DNA from: JARFQH01 sp963825595
Lineage (GTDB): Bacteria > Desulfobacterota > Desulfobacteria > Desulfobacterales > SG8-13
DNA length: 64,000 nt
NCBI GenBank assembly: GCA_963825595.1
Contig: CAWGUE010000015.1
Span: 62,001-126,000, forward strand
Direction: 5' to 3'
Shown: positions 1 to 8,446 of the stretch, piece by piece
Numbering within the stretch: position 1 is the stretch's first letter
Layout: each line of letters begins with the position of its first letter
Position numbers and translations under genes: made by a program
Notes under the pieces: generated by a model
Seen by the model: the letters and a program-made list of their open reading frames with translations, nothing else
Database searches by the model: none
What the model was told of the DNA's origin: nothing

Positions 1-300
1 CACGCCGTACATGTCGTATGTTTCACCGTTGGACGTCTTGCGGCCGTGGAACTTTTTTCCATACCACGAGGCGATCCCGGTTTGGGAGAAACCATGCGCG
101 TGAGAGCGGGGGTAATACCATTGTCCGTAAACCTGATAAGGCGGGGACTTTTTGGGCGTCTTCGATGTCGTTCGTGAAGGCGGTGAAGATACGGTTGTAC
201 AGCCGTTGATCACGATAATCGCGACAGTCAGCCACACAAAGGAGGTCTTGAAACCACGATTGGTGACCTGTCGGTTCCGGACGCCAATTTCTTTATGCAT
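1..300 (-). CDS. rlpA: RlpA-like lipoprotein, 5' part only (runs off left edge)
   Basis: Reading the minus strand from the ATG at 300 gives exactly 100 codons open to the window edge. The N-terminus has a basic start, a hydrophobic stretch (residues 20-33) and a lipobox-like INGC, so Cys34 would be the lipidated residue. A Ser/Thr/Pro/Lys-rich linker follows, then QTGIASWYGKKFHGRKTSNG at about 74-91. This is the hallmark start of the double-psi beta-barrel domain of RlpA, a septal lytic transglycosylase acting on denuded glycan strands. The catalytic part lies beyond the window. It sits downstream of lon on the same strand behind a strong hairpin, so it probably has its own promoter. The family call is firm; activity cannot be judged. 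Confidence 0.85.
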   Translation of the reverse strand, partial: MHKEIGVRNRQVTNRGFKTSFVWLTVAIIVINGCTTVSSPPSRTTSKTPKKSPPYQVYGQWYYPRSHAHGFSQTGIASWYGKKFHGRKTSNGETYDMYGV

Positions 301-343
301 GTGTGTCGGGTCGTATCCTGGATGTCATCTGAAAAGTCTGTCA

Positions 344-369
344 CCGCATCGGGCGGCCGCCCGATGCGG
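344..369 (-). terminator. Perfect 26-bp GC-rich palindrome between lon and rlpA
   Basis: Positions 344-356 and 357-369 are exact reverse complements, giving a 13-bp stem centred on a GGCC/NotI-like core. On the minus strand it is followed by a weak T-rich stretch. It lies 112 bp past the lon stop and before rlpA, so it most likely ends lon transcripts. Without a long U-run this is only a probable intrinsic terminator. Confidence 0.5.
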
Positions 370-480
370 GAGCCATTGGTTCCGTATGGTTAGTGAGAAC
401 CAATAGCCGATTGTAACAATTATTTCAAATGCTTTCTGGACTAATAACCGCCGGTCGGGTCGCGTCCCGGATGTCGGTTC

Positions 481-2829
481 TCATGTTTCCAATGCCAGTT
501 TCAAGACATCCAACATCTTGTCGGTGAAATGAAACGCGATGTCTTTCTGGACTTTTTTAGGGATGTCGTCCAGATCTTTACTGTTCCATGCCGGCAAGAT
601 GATCGACTTTATCCCGGCGCGATGGGCGGCGAGAACCTTCTCCTTAATGCCCCCGACCGGCAGTACCTGCCCCCTAAGAGTGATTTCACCGGTCATGGCC
701 AGATCTTTTCTTATGGTCCTGCCGGTCAGAAGGGAAACCAGCGCGGAAAGCATCGTCACTCCGGCAGACGGTCCATCTTTGGGAATGGCGCCGGCCGGTA
801 CATGGATGTGAATGTCCTGCTTATCGAAGAAATCTTCCGGAATGTCCAGGGATTTGGCATTGGCCCGAATAAAACTGAGAGCGGCGGTAGCCGACTCCTT
901 CATCACTTCCCCGAGTTGACCGGTCAAGGTTAACCCTTTATTGCCTTTCATGGCTGTGGCTTCGATAAAGAGCAATTCTCCCCCGGTCTGGGTCCAGGCC
1001 AGTCCCATGGCCACACCGGGTGTTTGAATTCTGGTCTTTGATTCGTAAGTAAAACGCACCGATCCAAGATACTTCGGCACGTTGGAGACCTTTACGGACA
1101 CAGATTCGATTTCACCGGTGGCGATCTTACTGGCAACACCCCGGCAGACGGCAGCAATTTCCCGCTCCAGGTTTCGCAGTCCGGCTTCCCGCGTGTAGCC
1201 GGAAATGATGTGGCGCACGGCACCTCTGGTGAAGTGGATCTGATCCGCCTTCAGCCCGTGTTCCCTGCGTTGCCGGGGAATGAGGAAACGGTTGGCGATT
1301 TTAACTTTTTCATCCTCGGTGTACCCCACGAGCTGAAGGACCTCCATCCGGTCCCGCAGCGGCGGTGGGATCGTGTCGAGAATATTGGCCGTGGTGATGA
1401 ACATGACCTTCGACAAATCGAATGGGACATCCAGGTAATGATCGGAAAAAGAGAAATTCTGCTCCGGATCGAGAACCTCGAGTAAGGCCGAAGAAGGATC
1501 ACCGCGAAAGTCGCTGCCCACCTTATCGATTTCATCCAGCATAAAGACCGGGTTGTTCGATCCGGCGCGTCTCAAGCCTTGGATGATTCGGCCGGGCATG
1601 GCGCCGACATAGGTCCGCCGGTGTCCGCGGATTTCGGCTTCATCGTGAACACCACCCAGTGAAATCCGATGAAACTTTCGACCCAGCGCCCTGGCGATCG
1701 AACGGCCGAGGGATGTTTTCCCGGTTCCCGGGGGCCCTGCAAAACACAGTATGGGACCCTTGGATTTCGGCTTGAGCTTGCGAACAGCAAGGTATTCGAT
1801 AATCCTTTTTTTCGGTTTTTCCAAGCCAAAGTGATCCTCATCGAGGATTTTGATCGCTTTGCCGATGTCAAGCGTATCATCCGTGCTGTCGTGCCAGGGC
1901 ATGGACGTCATCCAGTCCAAGTAGGTGGAGGCCACGGTGTATTCGGCCGAACTGGGATGCATGCGTTCGAGGCGGTTGAGTTCCCGTTCGGCTTCTTTGA
2001 GGGCCTCTTCAGGAAGGTTGGCTTTGGCGATTTTTGTCTGATACTCCTCAACTTCAACCGATGATTCATCTTTCTCTCCCAACTCTTCCTTTATGGCCTT
2101 GAGCTGCTGGCGTAGGTAATACTCCCGCTGGCTTTTTTCCATATCACCTTTCACCTGTGACTGAATTTTATTGCCCAGTTCAAGAATATCCAACTGATGG
2201 TTTGCCAGACGGGTGACCTCCTTTAACCGTTCTTTGACGTCGGTTGTTTCGAGGACCTTGAGTTTCTCTTCCGTGGAGGAGTTGATCGTGGAAGCGACCA
2301 TGTCGGCGAGGGTTCCGGATTCTTGGATCGACTTGGCCATACCACCCATTTCTTCGGGTAAGCCGGGTGACAGTTCGACGATTTTTATAAACAGCCCGAC
2401 CAAATTGGACATCAACGCTTCGGTCTCATTGTCTTTGGTGTCCCTGTCCGTCAGGTGTTCCACCTTGGCCATGAGGTATGGTTGTCCGTTCTGATATGCG
2501 GTGACCCTGAAGCGGCTCAGGCCCTGGACCAGTAGCTGGGCCTTTCGATCTTCGGTCTTGGCCATTTTCAGAATCAGGGCACTTGTCCCAATTTTAGCCA
2601 GGTCTTCTTTTGGGTAGGGTGTCTTGTCGGTCCTGTTTGTCGCCACTGCCAGCCCGATGATGCGATTTTTGGACATGGCCTCATCGATCAACTGGATCGA
2701 TTCTTCCTGCATAACGGCCAGCGGCAGGACCATCTTTGGAAAGAGTGCCGCTTCGAATAAGGGCAAAATGGGCAGAATGTCAGGAAGATCTTCCGGGCTC
2801 TTTGGCTTGTGGGCCTGCTGTTCTGTCAT
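481..2829 (-). CDS. lon: ATP-dependent protease Lon
   Basis: This cytoplasmic AAA+ serine protease degrades misfolded and regulatory proteins. With the start at 2829 it is 782 aa, the normal size. The N-terminal LON substrate domain begins at LPDILPILPLFEAALFPKM. The ATPase has Walker A GPPGTGKTS and Walker B VFMLDEIDK. The proteolytic domain carries the Ser-Lys dyad: Ser688 in PKDGPSAGVT and Lys731 in GGIKEKVLAAHR. I chose the ATG at 2829 over the longer frame (2853) because GGAGG lies five bases before it. It is next to two Hsp20 genes, forming a proteostasis cluster. No sign of damage. Confidence 0.97.
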   Translation of the reverse strand: MTEQQAHKPKSPEDLPDILPILPLFEAALFPKMVLPLAVMQEESIQLIDEAMSKNRIIGLAVATNRTDKTPYPKEDLAKIGTSALILKMAKTEDRKAQLLVQGLSRFRVTAYQNGQPYLMAKVEHLTDRDTKDNETEALMSNLVGLFIKIVELSPGLPEEMGGMAKSIQESGTLADMVASTINSSTEEKLKVLETTDVKERLKEVTRLANHQLDILELGNKIQSQVKGDMEKSQREYYLRQQLKAIKEELGEKDESSVEVEEYQTKIAKANLPEEALKEAERELNRLERMHPSSAEYTVASTYLDWMTSMPWHDSTDDTLDIGKAIKILDEDHFGLEKPKKRIIEYLAVRKLKPKSKGPILCFAGPPGTGKTSLGRSIARALGRKFHRISLGGVHDEAEIRGHRRTYVGAMPGRIIQGLRRAGSNNPVFMLDEIDKVGSDFRGDPSSALLEVLDPEQNFSFSDHYLDVPFDLSKVMFITTANILDTIPPPLRDRMEVLQLVGYTEDEKVKIANRFLIPRQRREHGLKADQIHFTRGAVRHIISGYTREAGLRNLEREIAAVCRGVASKIATGEIESVSVKVSNVPKYLGSVRFTYESKTRIQTPGVAMGLAWTQTGGELLFIEATAMKGNKGLTLTGQLGEVMKESATAALSFIRANAKSLDIPEDFFDKQDIHIHVPAGAIPKDGPSAGVTMLSALVSLLTGRTIRKDLAMTGEITLRGQVLPVGGIKEKVLAAHRAGIKSIILPAWNSKDLDDIPKKVQKDIAFHFTDKMLDVLKLALET

Positions 2830-2908
2830 GTTTTCCTCCAGAAAGTGCAACACACGTTATACCGGGCATATCATTACCGATGGTTCCGAACATCAGCGTG
2901 TCGGCATC

Positions 2909-3361
2909 TTATCCCTCTTCAATCGGGACCGTATATGTCTTTTCCCGTGGCCGCTTTGCCAATCTCAGCTGCAGAAAGCCATTGTCATAGGAAGACGAAA
3001 TCACTTCGGTGTCAATGGGCACCGGAAGGTACAGGATTCTTTCGAACTTTCCGTATTGTATCTCGGCCAACCGATAGGTGGCCTTGTCAATTTTCTGCAT
3101 CGGTGCGCGCCGGCCTTTGATTTTGACTGCACGACTGTTGAGTTCAACTTCGAGATTGTCCTTATCGACGCCTGCAATTTCAGCCCGAACAATAATTTCC
3201 TCTGGAGTTTCGTATATATCCATTTGCGGGTTCCAGGCCGACTCCGAGGAAGCAAACATCGGGTTTACGGGACGAGGACGAAACATGTCCTCGAAAGATT
3301 TCTCCAGTTGAGATGCGATCTTTTCGAGATCATTGCCGAATCGGATTTTGATATAATCCAT
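2909..3361 (-). CDS. Hsp20-family small heat-shock protein
   Basis: This is a holdase chaperone of about 150 aa with an alpha-crystallin domain. The domain starts near WNPQMDIYETPEEIIVRAEI, continues through AGVDKDNLEVELNS, and ends with the VPIDTEVISSSYDNGFLQL segment that replaces the usual L-P-x-x-V-x-GxL motif. It ends with a short C-terminal strand (TYTVPIEEG). AGGAG precedes two in-frame ATGs: the one at 3370 is only one base from it, the one at 3361 about ten, so 3361 is preferred. It lies upstream of lon on the same strand and is divergent from a second Hsp20 gene at 3666. Confidence 0.9.
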   Translation of the reverse strand: MDYIKIRFGNDLEKIASQLEKSFEDMFRPRPVNPMFASSESAWNPQMDIYETPEEIIVRAEIAGVDKDNLEVELNSRAVKIKGRRAPMQKIDKATYRLAEIQYGKFERILYLPVPIDTEVISSSYDNGFLQLRLAKRPREKTYTVPIEEG

Positions 3362-3665
3362 ATCTTTCATTCTCCTGTTCGCAATGAATCATTTTTTGAG
3401 TTGCCCTAATTCATGAATACCCCGATATTAACGACCATTCAGCGGAATTTTAGCCTAAAACGTAACACTGAAAGCCTTGTTTGTAAATAGAACCAGCAGC
3501 GGCTTATGGCCGATTCCAAAGGCGAATCAGCCTTGTACGGATGCGAAATTGCCGGCGGATTGGATATTGTTTTCAGTGGCTGAACCCCTTACCCTTTGCT
3601 TGACAGGGTGCCTGCCATGCTTAACTTTTTTCCACCTGAGTCCATACATTGAGGAGGAAAAAGCC

Positions 3666-4116
3666 ATGACCCTTGTCAGGTGGGATCCGTTCAAAGAAGT
3701 GGCCACGCTTCAGGATCGTATCAACAGGCTCTTTCGATGACGCATTTCCAAGAAAAGGGGACCCGGAGGATGATTCGAATCCGGCCGGCTGGCGGCCGGC
3801 CGTGGACATCTTCGAGGCAGGGACCACTGTGATATTGGAAGTCGAACTCCCGGGCGTCATCAAGGAGGATGTATGCGTCGAAGTCAAAGACAATATTCTG
3901 ACTATCAAAGGTGAGCGGAGGTTCGAGAATGACGTGCGGGGAGAGAATTTTTACCGCAGAGAAAGGGCCTACGGATCATTCAGGCGCGCATTCAATCTTC
4001 ATTATCACGTAAACCCTGAAAAAATAAGAGCCAAATTCAACGATGGTGTACTCCGGATCGAGGTGCCGAAACCGGAAGAAGAAAAACCAAAACAAGTGAC
4101 TGTCAACGTTGACTGA
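3666..4116 (+). pseudogene. Hsp20-family heat-shock gene interrupted by a +1 frameshift
   Basis: AGGAGG stands eight bases before ATG 3666. The first frame gives MTLVRWDPFKEVATLQDRIN, then RLF and a stop at 3738-3740. The next frame continues without a gap as DDAFPRKGDPEDD through a full alpha-crystallin domain (WRPAVDIFEAGTTVILEVEL, NILTIKGERR, YGSFRRAFNL, KFNDGVLRIEVPKPEE) to 4116. The family's usual N-terminus is RLFDDAF, so one extra base within TTTC at 3732-3735 explains the break. Everything else is intact, so this is either a sequencing error or a very recent mutation. Programmed frameshifting is less likely. Confidence 0.85.
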
Positions 4117-4167
4117 TATAGCACCCGGCTGTTTGTACGCCTGGCCACATGTTAAACAGTTCCCCTG

Positions 4168-4194
4168 AACCCGGACAGCAGTGCCGGGTTTTTT
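4168..4194 (+). terminator. Rho-independent terminator after the second Hsp20 gene
   Basis: A 7-bp stem (4168-4174 with 4184-4190), a 9-nt loop and a run of six T ending at 4194 lie about 50 bp after the Hsp20 stop. This is a canonical intrinsic terminator on the plus strand. Confidence 0.85.
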
Positions 4195-4464
4195 ACGTCT
4201 GCCGATTCCAACCACCGTGGTTTGCCATAAACCGGAAAATAGCATATGACGGACAGAAAGAAAAACCTTTCGGTTCGCGTGGTATTGCGTTTCAACAATC
4301 GGGTTTTTTTTTACAGTGTGTCACAGGAAATCATGCCGACAGCCTCACCATACGAGCCACCCTCACTTCGGGACACCGAGGTATTATGTCAAGGTTCGCG
4401 AGTTTGTTGAAACGCAAAGATGCCATGAGCTTGGCATAAAAACCCTCAGGCGTCGTGCCGGCCG
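4195..4464. other. Intergenic region, nothing recognised
   Basis: Between the Hsp20 terminator and the MFS gene I see no convincing ORF, promoter or repeat. The open frame starting at 4149 runs through the terminator and lacks a ribosome binding site. Confidence 0.5.
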
Positions 4465-5649
4465 ATGTTATCATTAACTGCGACGGGCCCGAACGGCAAC
4501 CTTATGAGCTCCCGACATCCACTTCTGGCCATCCGTCTCCAGTATTTTTTTTATTTCGCCGTGCTCGGCATTTTCCTGCCCTATTTCAACCTCTACTGTT
4601 ACCATCTGGGATTCAGCGGGGCTCAGATCGGTACTTTATCGGCTGTCAGATCCCTGGTAATGGTTGTTTCTTCCATAATTTGGGGTCTTCTCGCCGACCG
4701 ATTTCACCTGCGGCGACAAATCTACATAATTTGCAGTACCGCCGGTGCGCTGACGTGGCTTTTCTTTCTCACCACCACCGATTTCTGGCTGATGCTGCTC
4801 TTCACCGTGATTTACGTTTGCTTTTACGCGCCCATTATCGCCTTTCTGGAAGCCTTCACAATGGATCAGTTGGCGTATCGCAAGGAGTCCTACGGCCGAG
4901 TCAGGGCCTGGGGATCGGTCAGCTTTATCCTGGTTGTGATCTTACTGGGCCGGGCCATCGATCAGTTTCCAATCCGCTTGATACTCGTGCTCATCTTTGC
5001 CGGTTCCCTGCTGCAAGCATTGGGAGCGCTTCGCATGCCCCGTTTCAATTCAGTCGGCCGTTCACTGACTCCGCAACCAGGGGAGAGTCTGCTGAACGGG
5101 CATGTGGGCATTTTTCTCCTGTGTGGGTTTCTCATGTTGGTGAGCCACGGCACTTACTATGGTTTTTTTTCTATCCACCTCGAAAACCTCGGCTATTCTA
5201 GGACATTTATCGGCTTGATGTGGGCCGTGGCATCGATCGCAGAAATAATGGTCATGATAAAATCGGAGGCGATATACACGCGCTTCACCCTTGAAAGGGT
5301 GCTCGTTTTTTCATTTGCCGTGGCCGTCGTCCGATGGCTCATGCTTTCTATCGTTCACTCGCCGGTCCTGATACTTTTTGCTCAAATGCTGCATGCGGTG
5401 ACATACGGCACATTCCACATGGCCAGCATCCTTTATATTGACCGCCTGACATCTACAAAGGCCAAAACCATCGGTCAGGCCGCCAACAATGCGGTTCAAT
5501 ACGGACTGGGTTTGATGACCGGGTTTTTCCTCAGCGGTTTTCTGTATGAACGGACCGGTTCTGCCGCCCTTTTTCTGATGAGTGCGGGAATTGCCGCCAG
5601 CGGGGGGACGCTATTCTGGGGCTACGCCAGGATCGGTCGGGCTCGCTGA
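4465..5649 (+). CDS. MFS transporter, HcaT/PPP-like (MFS_1-like)
   Basis: This is an inner-membrane secondary carrier of about 394 aa with roughly 12 hydrophobic segments. It has the cytoplasmic loop motif GLLADRFHLRR between TM2 and TM3, and the segment SYGRVRAWGSVSF that is typical of the 3-phenylpropionate permease/nucleoside-symporter-like branch. The substrate cannot be read from the sequence. The start could be ATG 4465 or, just before the conserved SSRHPLLAIRLQYFFYF helix, ATG 4504; neither has a strong Shine-Dalgarno. It is convergent with the acyltransferase gene, with only 32 bp between stops. Confidence 0.85.
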   Translation: MLSLTATGPNGNLMSSRHPLLAIRLQYFFYFAVLGIFLPYFNLYCYHLGFSGAQIGTLSAVRSLVMVVSSIIWGLLADRFHLRRQIYIICSTAGALTWLFFLTTTDFWLMLLFTVIYVCFYAPIIAFLEAFTMDQLAYRKESYGRVRAWGSVSFILVVILLGRAIDQFPIRLILVLIFAGSLLQALGALRMPRFNSVGRSLTPQPGESLLNGHVGIFLLCGFLMLVSHGTYYGFFSIHLENLGYSRTFIGLMWAVASIAEIMVMIKSEAIYTRFTLERVLVFSFAVAVVRWLMLSIVHSPVLILFAQMLHAVTYGTFHMASILYIDRLTSTKAKTIGQAANNAVQYGLGLMTGFFLSGFLYERTGSAALFLMSAGIAASGGTLFWGYARIGRAR

Positions 5650-5681
5650 GGTTGGCGGGATGCGGTGCCTGTCAATCCGGA

Positions 5682-6398
5682 TTATTCCCTTTTGGGAGAA
5701 AGGAGATGCCCGATCCAATGGCTCAGGCTGTTCCCGCCCAGGATCGACCGGTCCAGGCGGTCGATCCGTTCGAACAGCGCCTCGGGGTCGCGGTACCAAT
5801 GCGAACGAGCGATCATCGACCGGGACGGGTCCAGGTGTTTGATCACCCGGGCCGGATTGCCGACCGCCACTGTGTTGGGGGGTATATCGTTCACCACCAC
5901 CGCTCCGGCGCCGACGATGCTATTCTCACCCACGCGGACGCCCTTGCAAACGATGGCACTGTCTCCGACCCACGCATTGGGACCGAGTCGCACCGGTTGC
6001 GACCGTCCAATGGCCACGCGGTCGTACAGGCCGTGCCAGTCGCAGTCGGTAATGTAGGCCCGGCTTGCAATCATGCAGTTCTCCTCGATCACAACCTCTT
6101 CCGCTGAACCGATCCGGGCTCCGGGACAGATCAGGCAGTAATTGCCAATCCGAATACCGCCTTTGCCCGGAGAAATCGGCCAGACCGAGAGCCTGACTTT
6201 GCCGTCCGGAGCGGCGATGATCGTTGCACATTCGCCTATTTCCACCGGGGAGCCGAAAATTTCGACATGCCATGGTTTTATGACCTGGAAGCGCTTGCCC
6301 ACGCGTTTCAGTTGGGGCATCAGGAACCGACGGGTGTAAAATGCCTGGAGATTCAAGTAGGCTTTTTTGACAAAATAGGGGCGGTGATCACGGATCAT
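5682..6398 (-). CDS. Left-handed beta-helix acyltransferase (hexapeptide-repeat)
   Basis: This 238-aa protein belongs to the acetyl/acyltransferase superfamily that moves an acyl group from CoA or ACP to a sugar or amine. The middle (about 60-190) is built of hexapeptide turns such as IRIGNYCLICPGARIGS, VVIEENCMIASRAYITD, VRLGPNAWVGDSAIVCKGVR and IVGAGAVVVNDIPPNTVAVG. The terminal AVGNPARVI strand is typical of the maltose acetyltransferase/WbbJ type. A GGAG stands eight bases before ATG 6398. It is on the same strand as the upstream toroid-fold gene, so the two may serve one surface-glycan or lipid modification. The acceptor is unknown. Confidence 0.85.
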   Translation of the reverse strand: MIRDHRPYFVKKAYLNLQAFYTRRFLMPQLKRVGKRFQVIKPWHVEIFGSPVEIGECATIIAAPDGKVRLSVWPISPGKGGIRIGNYCLICPGARIGSAEEVVIEENCMIASRAYITDCDWHGLYDRVAIGRSQPVRLGPNAWVGDSAIVCKGVRVGENSIVGAGAVVVNDIPPNTVAVGNPARVIKHLDPSRSMIARSHWYRDPEALFERIDRLDRSILGGNSLSHWIGHLLSPKRE

Positions 6399-6577
6399 CG
6401 TCTTCGCTCCATTATTGATCCGGTCGCGTTTCCGGCGCCGGAGAGGCGGCGGAGAATCGTTACCTCAATGGTGATGCCAACGAAGGATCGACAGACCGGG
6501 CCGTGAATAGAGGCTCCGATGGAATGGCCGGTCCTGCCGGCCGACGACGGGAAATACCGCCGGATTCAACATTCCGG

Positions 6578-7606
6578 TCACTTCTGCGTCCAGAACGCAT
6601 GGGAATGCAGCCGGCTTGCCGGCGTCAGATCGTAGATGGCATCGGCAGCCAGCAAGACAGCGGCGTTGGTCCAGGACAGTTTTTCTTTCGGCCAGACAGT
6701 CATGTCCGGAGAGGTAAAGCCCGCCCAATACCAGCCGTCTTCATAGCGTTTATCGACGATCCAGTTAAAGACAATTTCCGCCGGTGTATTGCAGCCCGCT
6801 GCCGACAGGGCCAGGCAGAGTTCGGATGTTTCGGCAATCGTTATCCAAGGTCGGTCAGAAACACATCGGACTCCCTGGCCTTCGATGACGAACTTCTTCC
6901 AGAGGTGATCGATGCGTTTGTGGGCTTCTGCCCCTGTGATAACGCCGCAGAGAACCGGATAATACCAGTCCATGGCATAACGCGCTTTGGTCATGTTGAA
7001 CCGGTGAGGCTGAAAGGCAATGGCGTGCTGCAATCGGGAAAGTCCCTTTTCCCAGGATTCATTTTGGAAGCCTAATATACGGGCCGCCGCCAGGGCACAG
7101 CGGATGCTCATGCAGATGGAACAGGATCCGGTCAGCAGGGCCATTCTGTCCACGTCACCCTCAGGGCTAATGGCCCAGTATATTTCGCCATGGGGGGCTT
7201 GAAGGCTGAGAGCAAAATCGATGGCGGATCGGATAGTGGCCCACATGTGCTTCAGAAACGAACGGTCGCCGCTGATCAGATAATGGTGCCAAACGCCGAC
7301 GGCGATATACGCCGACAAATTGGCATCCCGGGTGGTATCCTCGGGTATTCCGTCGCGGTACGCAGTGTACCAGCTGCCGTCAGCGTTTTGAAGGCGGGCC
7401 AGCCATGCGTAGGCATTTTCGGCTTCGGTTGAATATCCGCCGATGCTTAGGCCCATCGCTGCTTCCACCAAATCCCAGGGGTCGGTTTTGCATCCCTCAC
7501 ACCAGGGAATATCCCCGTTCTTCCTCTGAACCGCGGTAATGCCGGCTGCGATCGCACCGACATCCAGCGCGCGGGTCTGTTTTTTTCGAAAAACCTCCGA
7601 CATCAT
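6578..7606 (-). CDS. Alpha/alpha-toroid protein (prenyltransferase/glycosidase-like), function unknown
   Basis: This predicted soluble 342-aa protein is rich in Trp, Gly and Ala, with repeated hairpin units such as AENAYAWLARLQNADGSW, ALAAARILGF and TAETSELCLALSAAG-like segments. These resemble the toroid fold shared by terpene cyclases, prenyltransferases and six-hairpin glycosidases. I see no DxDD cyclase motif and no signal peptide, so the catalytic class is open. Two adjacent Met codons start the frame at 7606 without a clear Shine-Dalgarno. It is followed on the same strand by the hexapeptide acyltransferase. Confidence 0.6.
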   Translation of the reverse strand: MMSEVFRKKQTRALDVGAIAAGITAVQRKNGDIPWCEGCKTDPWDLVEAAMGLSIGGYSTEAENAYAWLARLQNADGSWYTAYRDGIPEDTTRDANLSAYIAVGVWHHYLISGDRSFLKHMWATIRSAIDFALSLQAPHGEIYWAISPEGDVDRMALLTGSCSICMSIRCALAAARILGFQNESWEKGLSRLQHAIAFQPHRFNMTKARYAMDWYYPVLCGVITGAEAHKRIDHLWKKFVIEGQGVRCVSDRPWITIAETSELCLALSAAGCNTPAEIVFNWIVDKRYEDGWYWAGFTSPDMTVWPKEKLSWTNAAVLLAADAIYDLTPASRLHSHAFWTQK

Positions 7607-8170
7607 GCACCATGGCCTTACTTTTTTTGCTAATTCTCACAGGTATCGGGAAAAATGGATTTATACCTTTGGTTTCGGCTGGCTTGCAAGAAAAAACTCT
7701 CTTAATGCCGACCGGCAGCTAACGGGCATACCCTTGTGGCCCGATAGCTGCCGGGAGACTTATTGACCGACAGATTATGATTGCAGCTTGACTTTCCACT
7801 GGACCTTGATTAGATATTCTAATTAGCATGGTCTTCTCCCCCAGGAACCGGTGACTTCGTTTTAGCAGGTCGACCTCCGCTTCTTATTCAGGCTCACTCC
7901 CGATACGACCGTGCCACCGGTTTCCGAACATTCAGGCCTGACCGATCGGAATCGCTGAATCTTCGTAGAGACCCTTTTCATCGGCAGGGGAATTGGCAGG
8001 CACCGCTTTGGCGTTTCCGCAATGAACGCTCGCACACCTTCCGTGGCACCGTTCGCCAACACCGGTAGAAATGGCGGCGATGAATCAGTTGGCCGCTTGG
8101 CCGGCCAGATGTTGAGACGGTCGCACCGGAGTTACCCTGAAATGCAATGACGAAAGGAAAGGAGGCAAAG
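7607..8170. other. Long intergenic region with one strong hairpin
   Basis: A 16-position stem with one mismatch pairs 7712-7727 with 7739-7754 around an 11-nt loop. On the minus strand a T-rich run follows about a dozen bases later, so it could act as a leader hairpin or attenuator for the toroid-protein gene. The 66-aa frame at 7862-8062 has no support. The rest holds nothing I recognise apart from the dodecin Shine-Dalgarno at the right end. Confidence 0.45.
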
Positions 8171-8383
8171 ATGACCGACAGTGTTTACAAAATTATCGAT
8201 CTGGTAGGAAGCAGTCCCAATTCCTGGGAAGAAGCCACCAAAAATGCGGTGGAAACCGCCGGGAAAAGTCTCAGGGACTTACGCGTCGCTGAAGTCACCA
8301 AGCTGGACTTGAAGGTTGAAAACGGCAAGGTTACAGCCTATCGGGCCCGAGTCAAGCTGTCTTTCAAATACGCCAGCGAATAG
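8171..8383 (+). CDS. Dodecin family flavin-binding protein
   Basis: This is a 70-aa protein, the usual dodecin length. Dodecins form 12-subunit shells that store or buffer flavins or CoA. MTDSVYKIIDLVGSSPNSWE is the standard first strand, with the N-terminal helix EEATKNAVETAGKSLRDLRV, and VTAYRARVKLSFKYAS is the last strand. AGGAGG five bases ahead of ATG 8171 fixes the start; the longer frame from 8147 is rejected. It is monocistronic, closed by a terminator shared with htpG. Confidence 0.93.
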   Translation: MTDSVYKIIDLVGSSPNSWEEATKNAVETAGKSLRDLRVAEVTKLDLKVENGKVTAYRARVKLSFKYASE

Positions 8384-8403
8384 ACATGTCATTCATCGCA
8401 TGG

Positions 8404-8445
8404 AAAAGGTTTGTCCGGCGCCTTGGGGTGTCGGACAGGCCTTTT
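8404..8445. terminator. Bidirectional terminator between dodecin and htpG
   Basis: Positions 8404-8417 (AAAAGG start) pair with 8432-8445 (CCTTTT end) over 14 positions, two of them G-U, around a 14-nt loop. The A- and T-tracts at either end suit termination of both converging genes. The htpG stop codon begins two bases later. Confidence 0.8.
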
Positions 8446-8446
8446 G

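Noticed and set aside
4149..4439. 96-aa ORF after the second Hsp20 gene
   Set aside because: It spans the intrinsic terminator at 4168-4194 and lacks a ribosome binding site.
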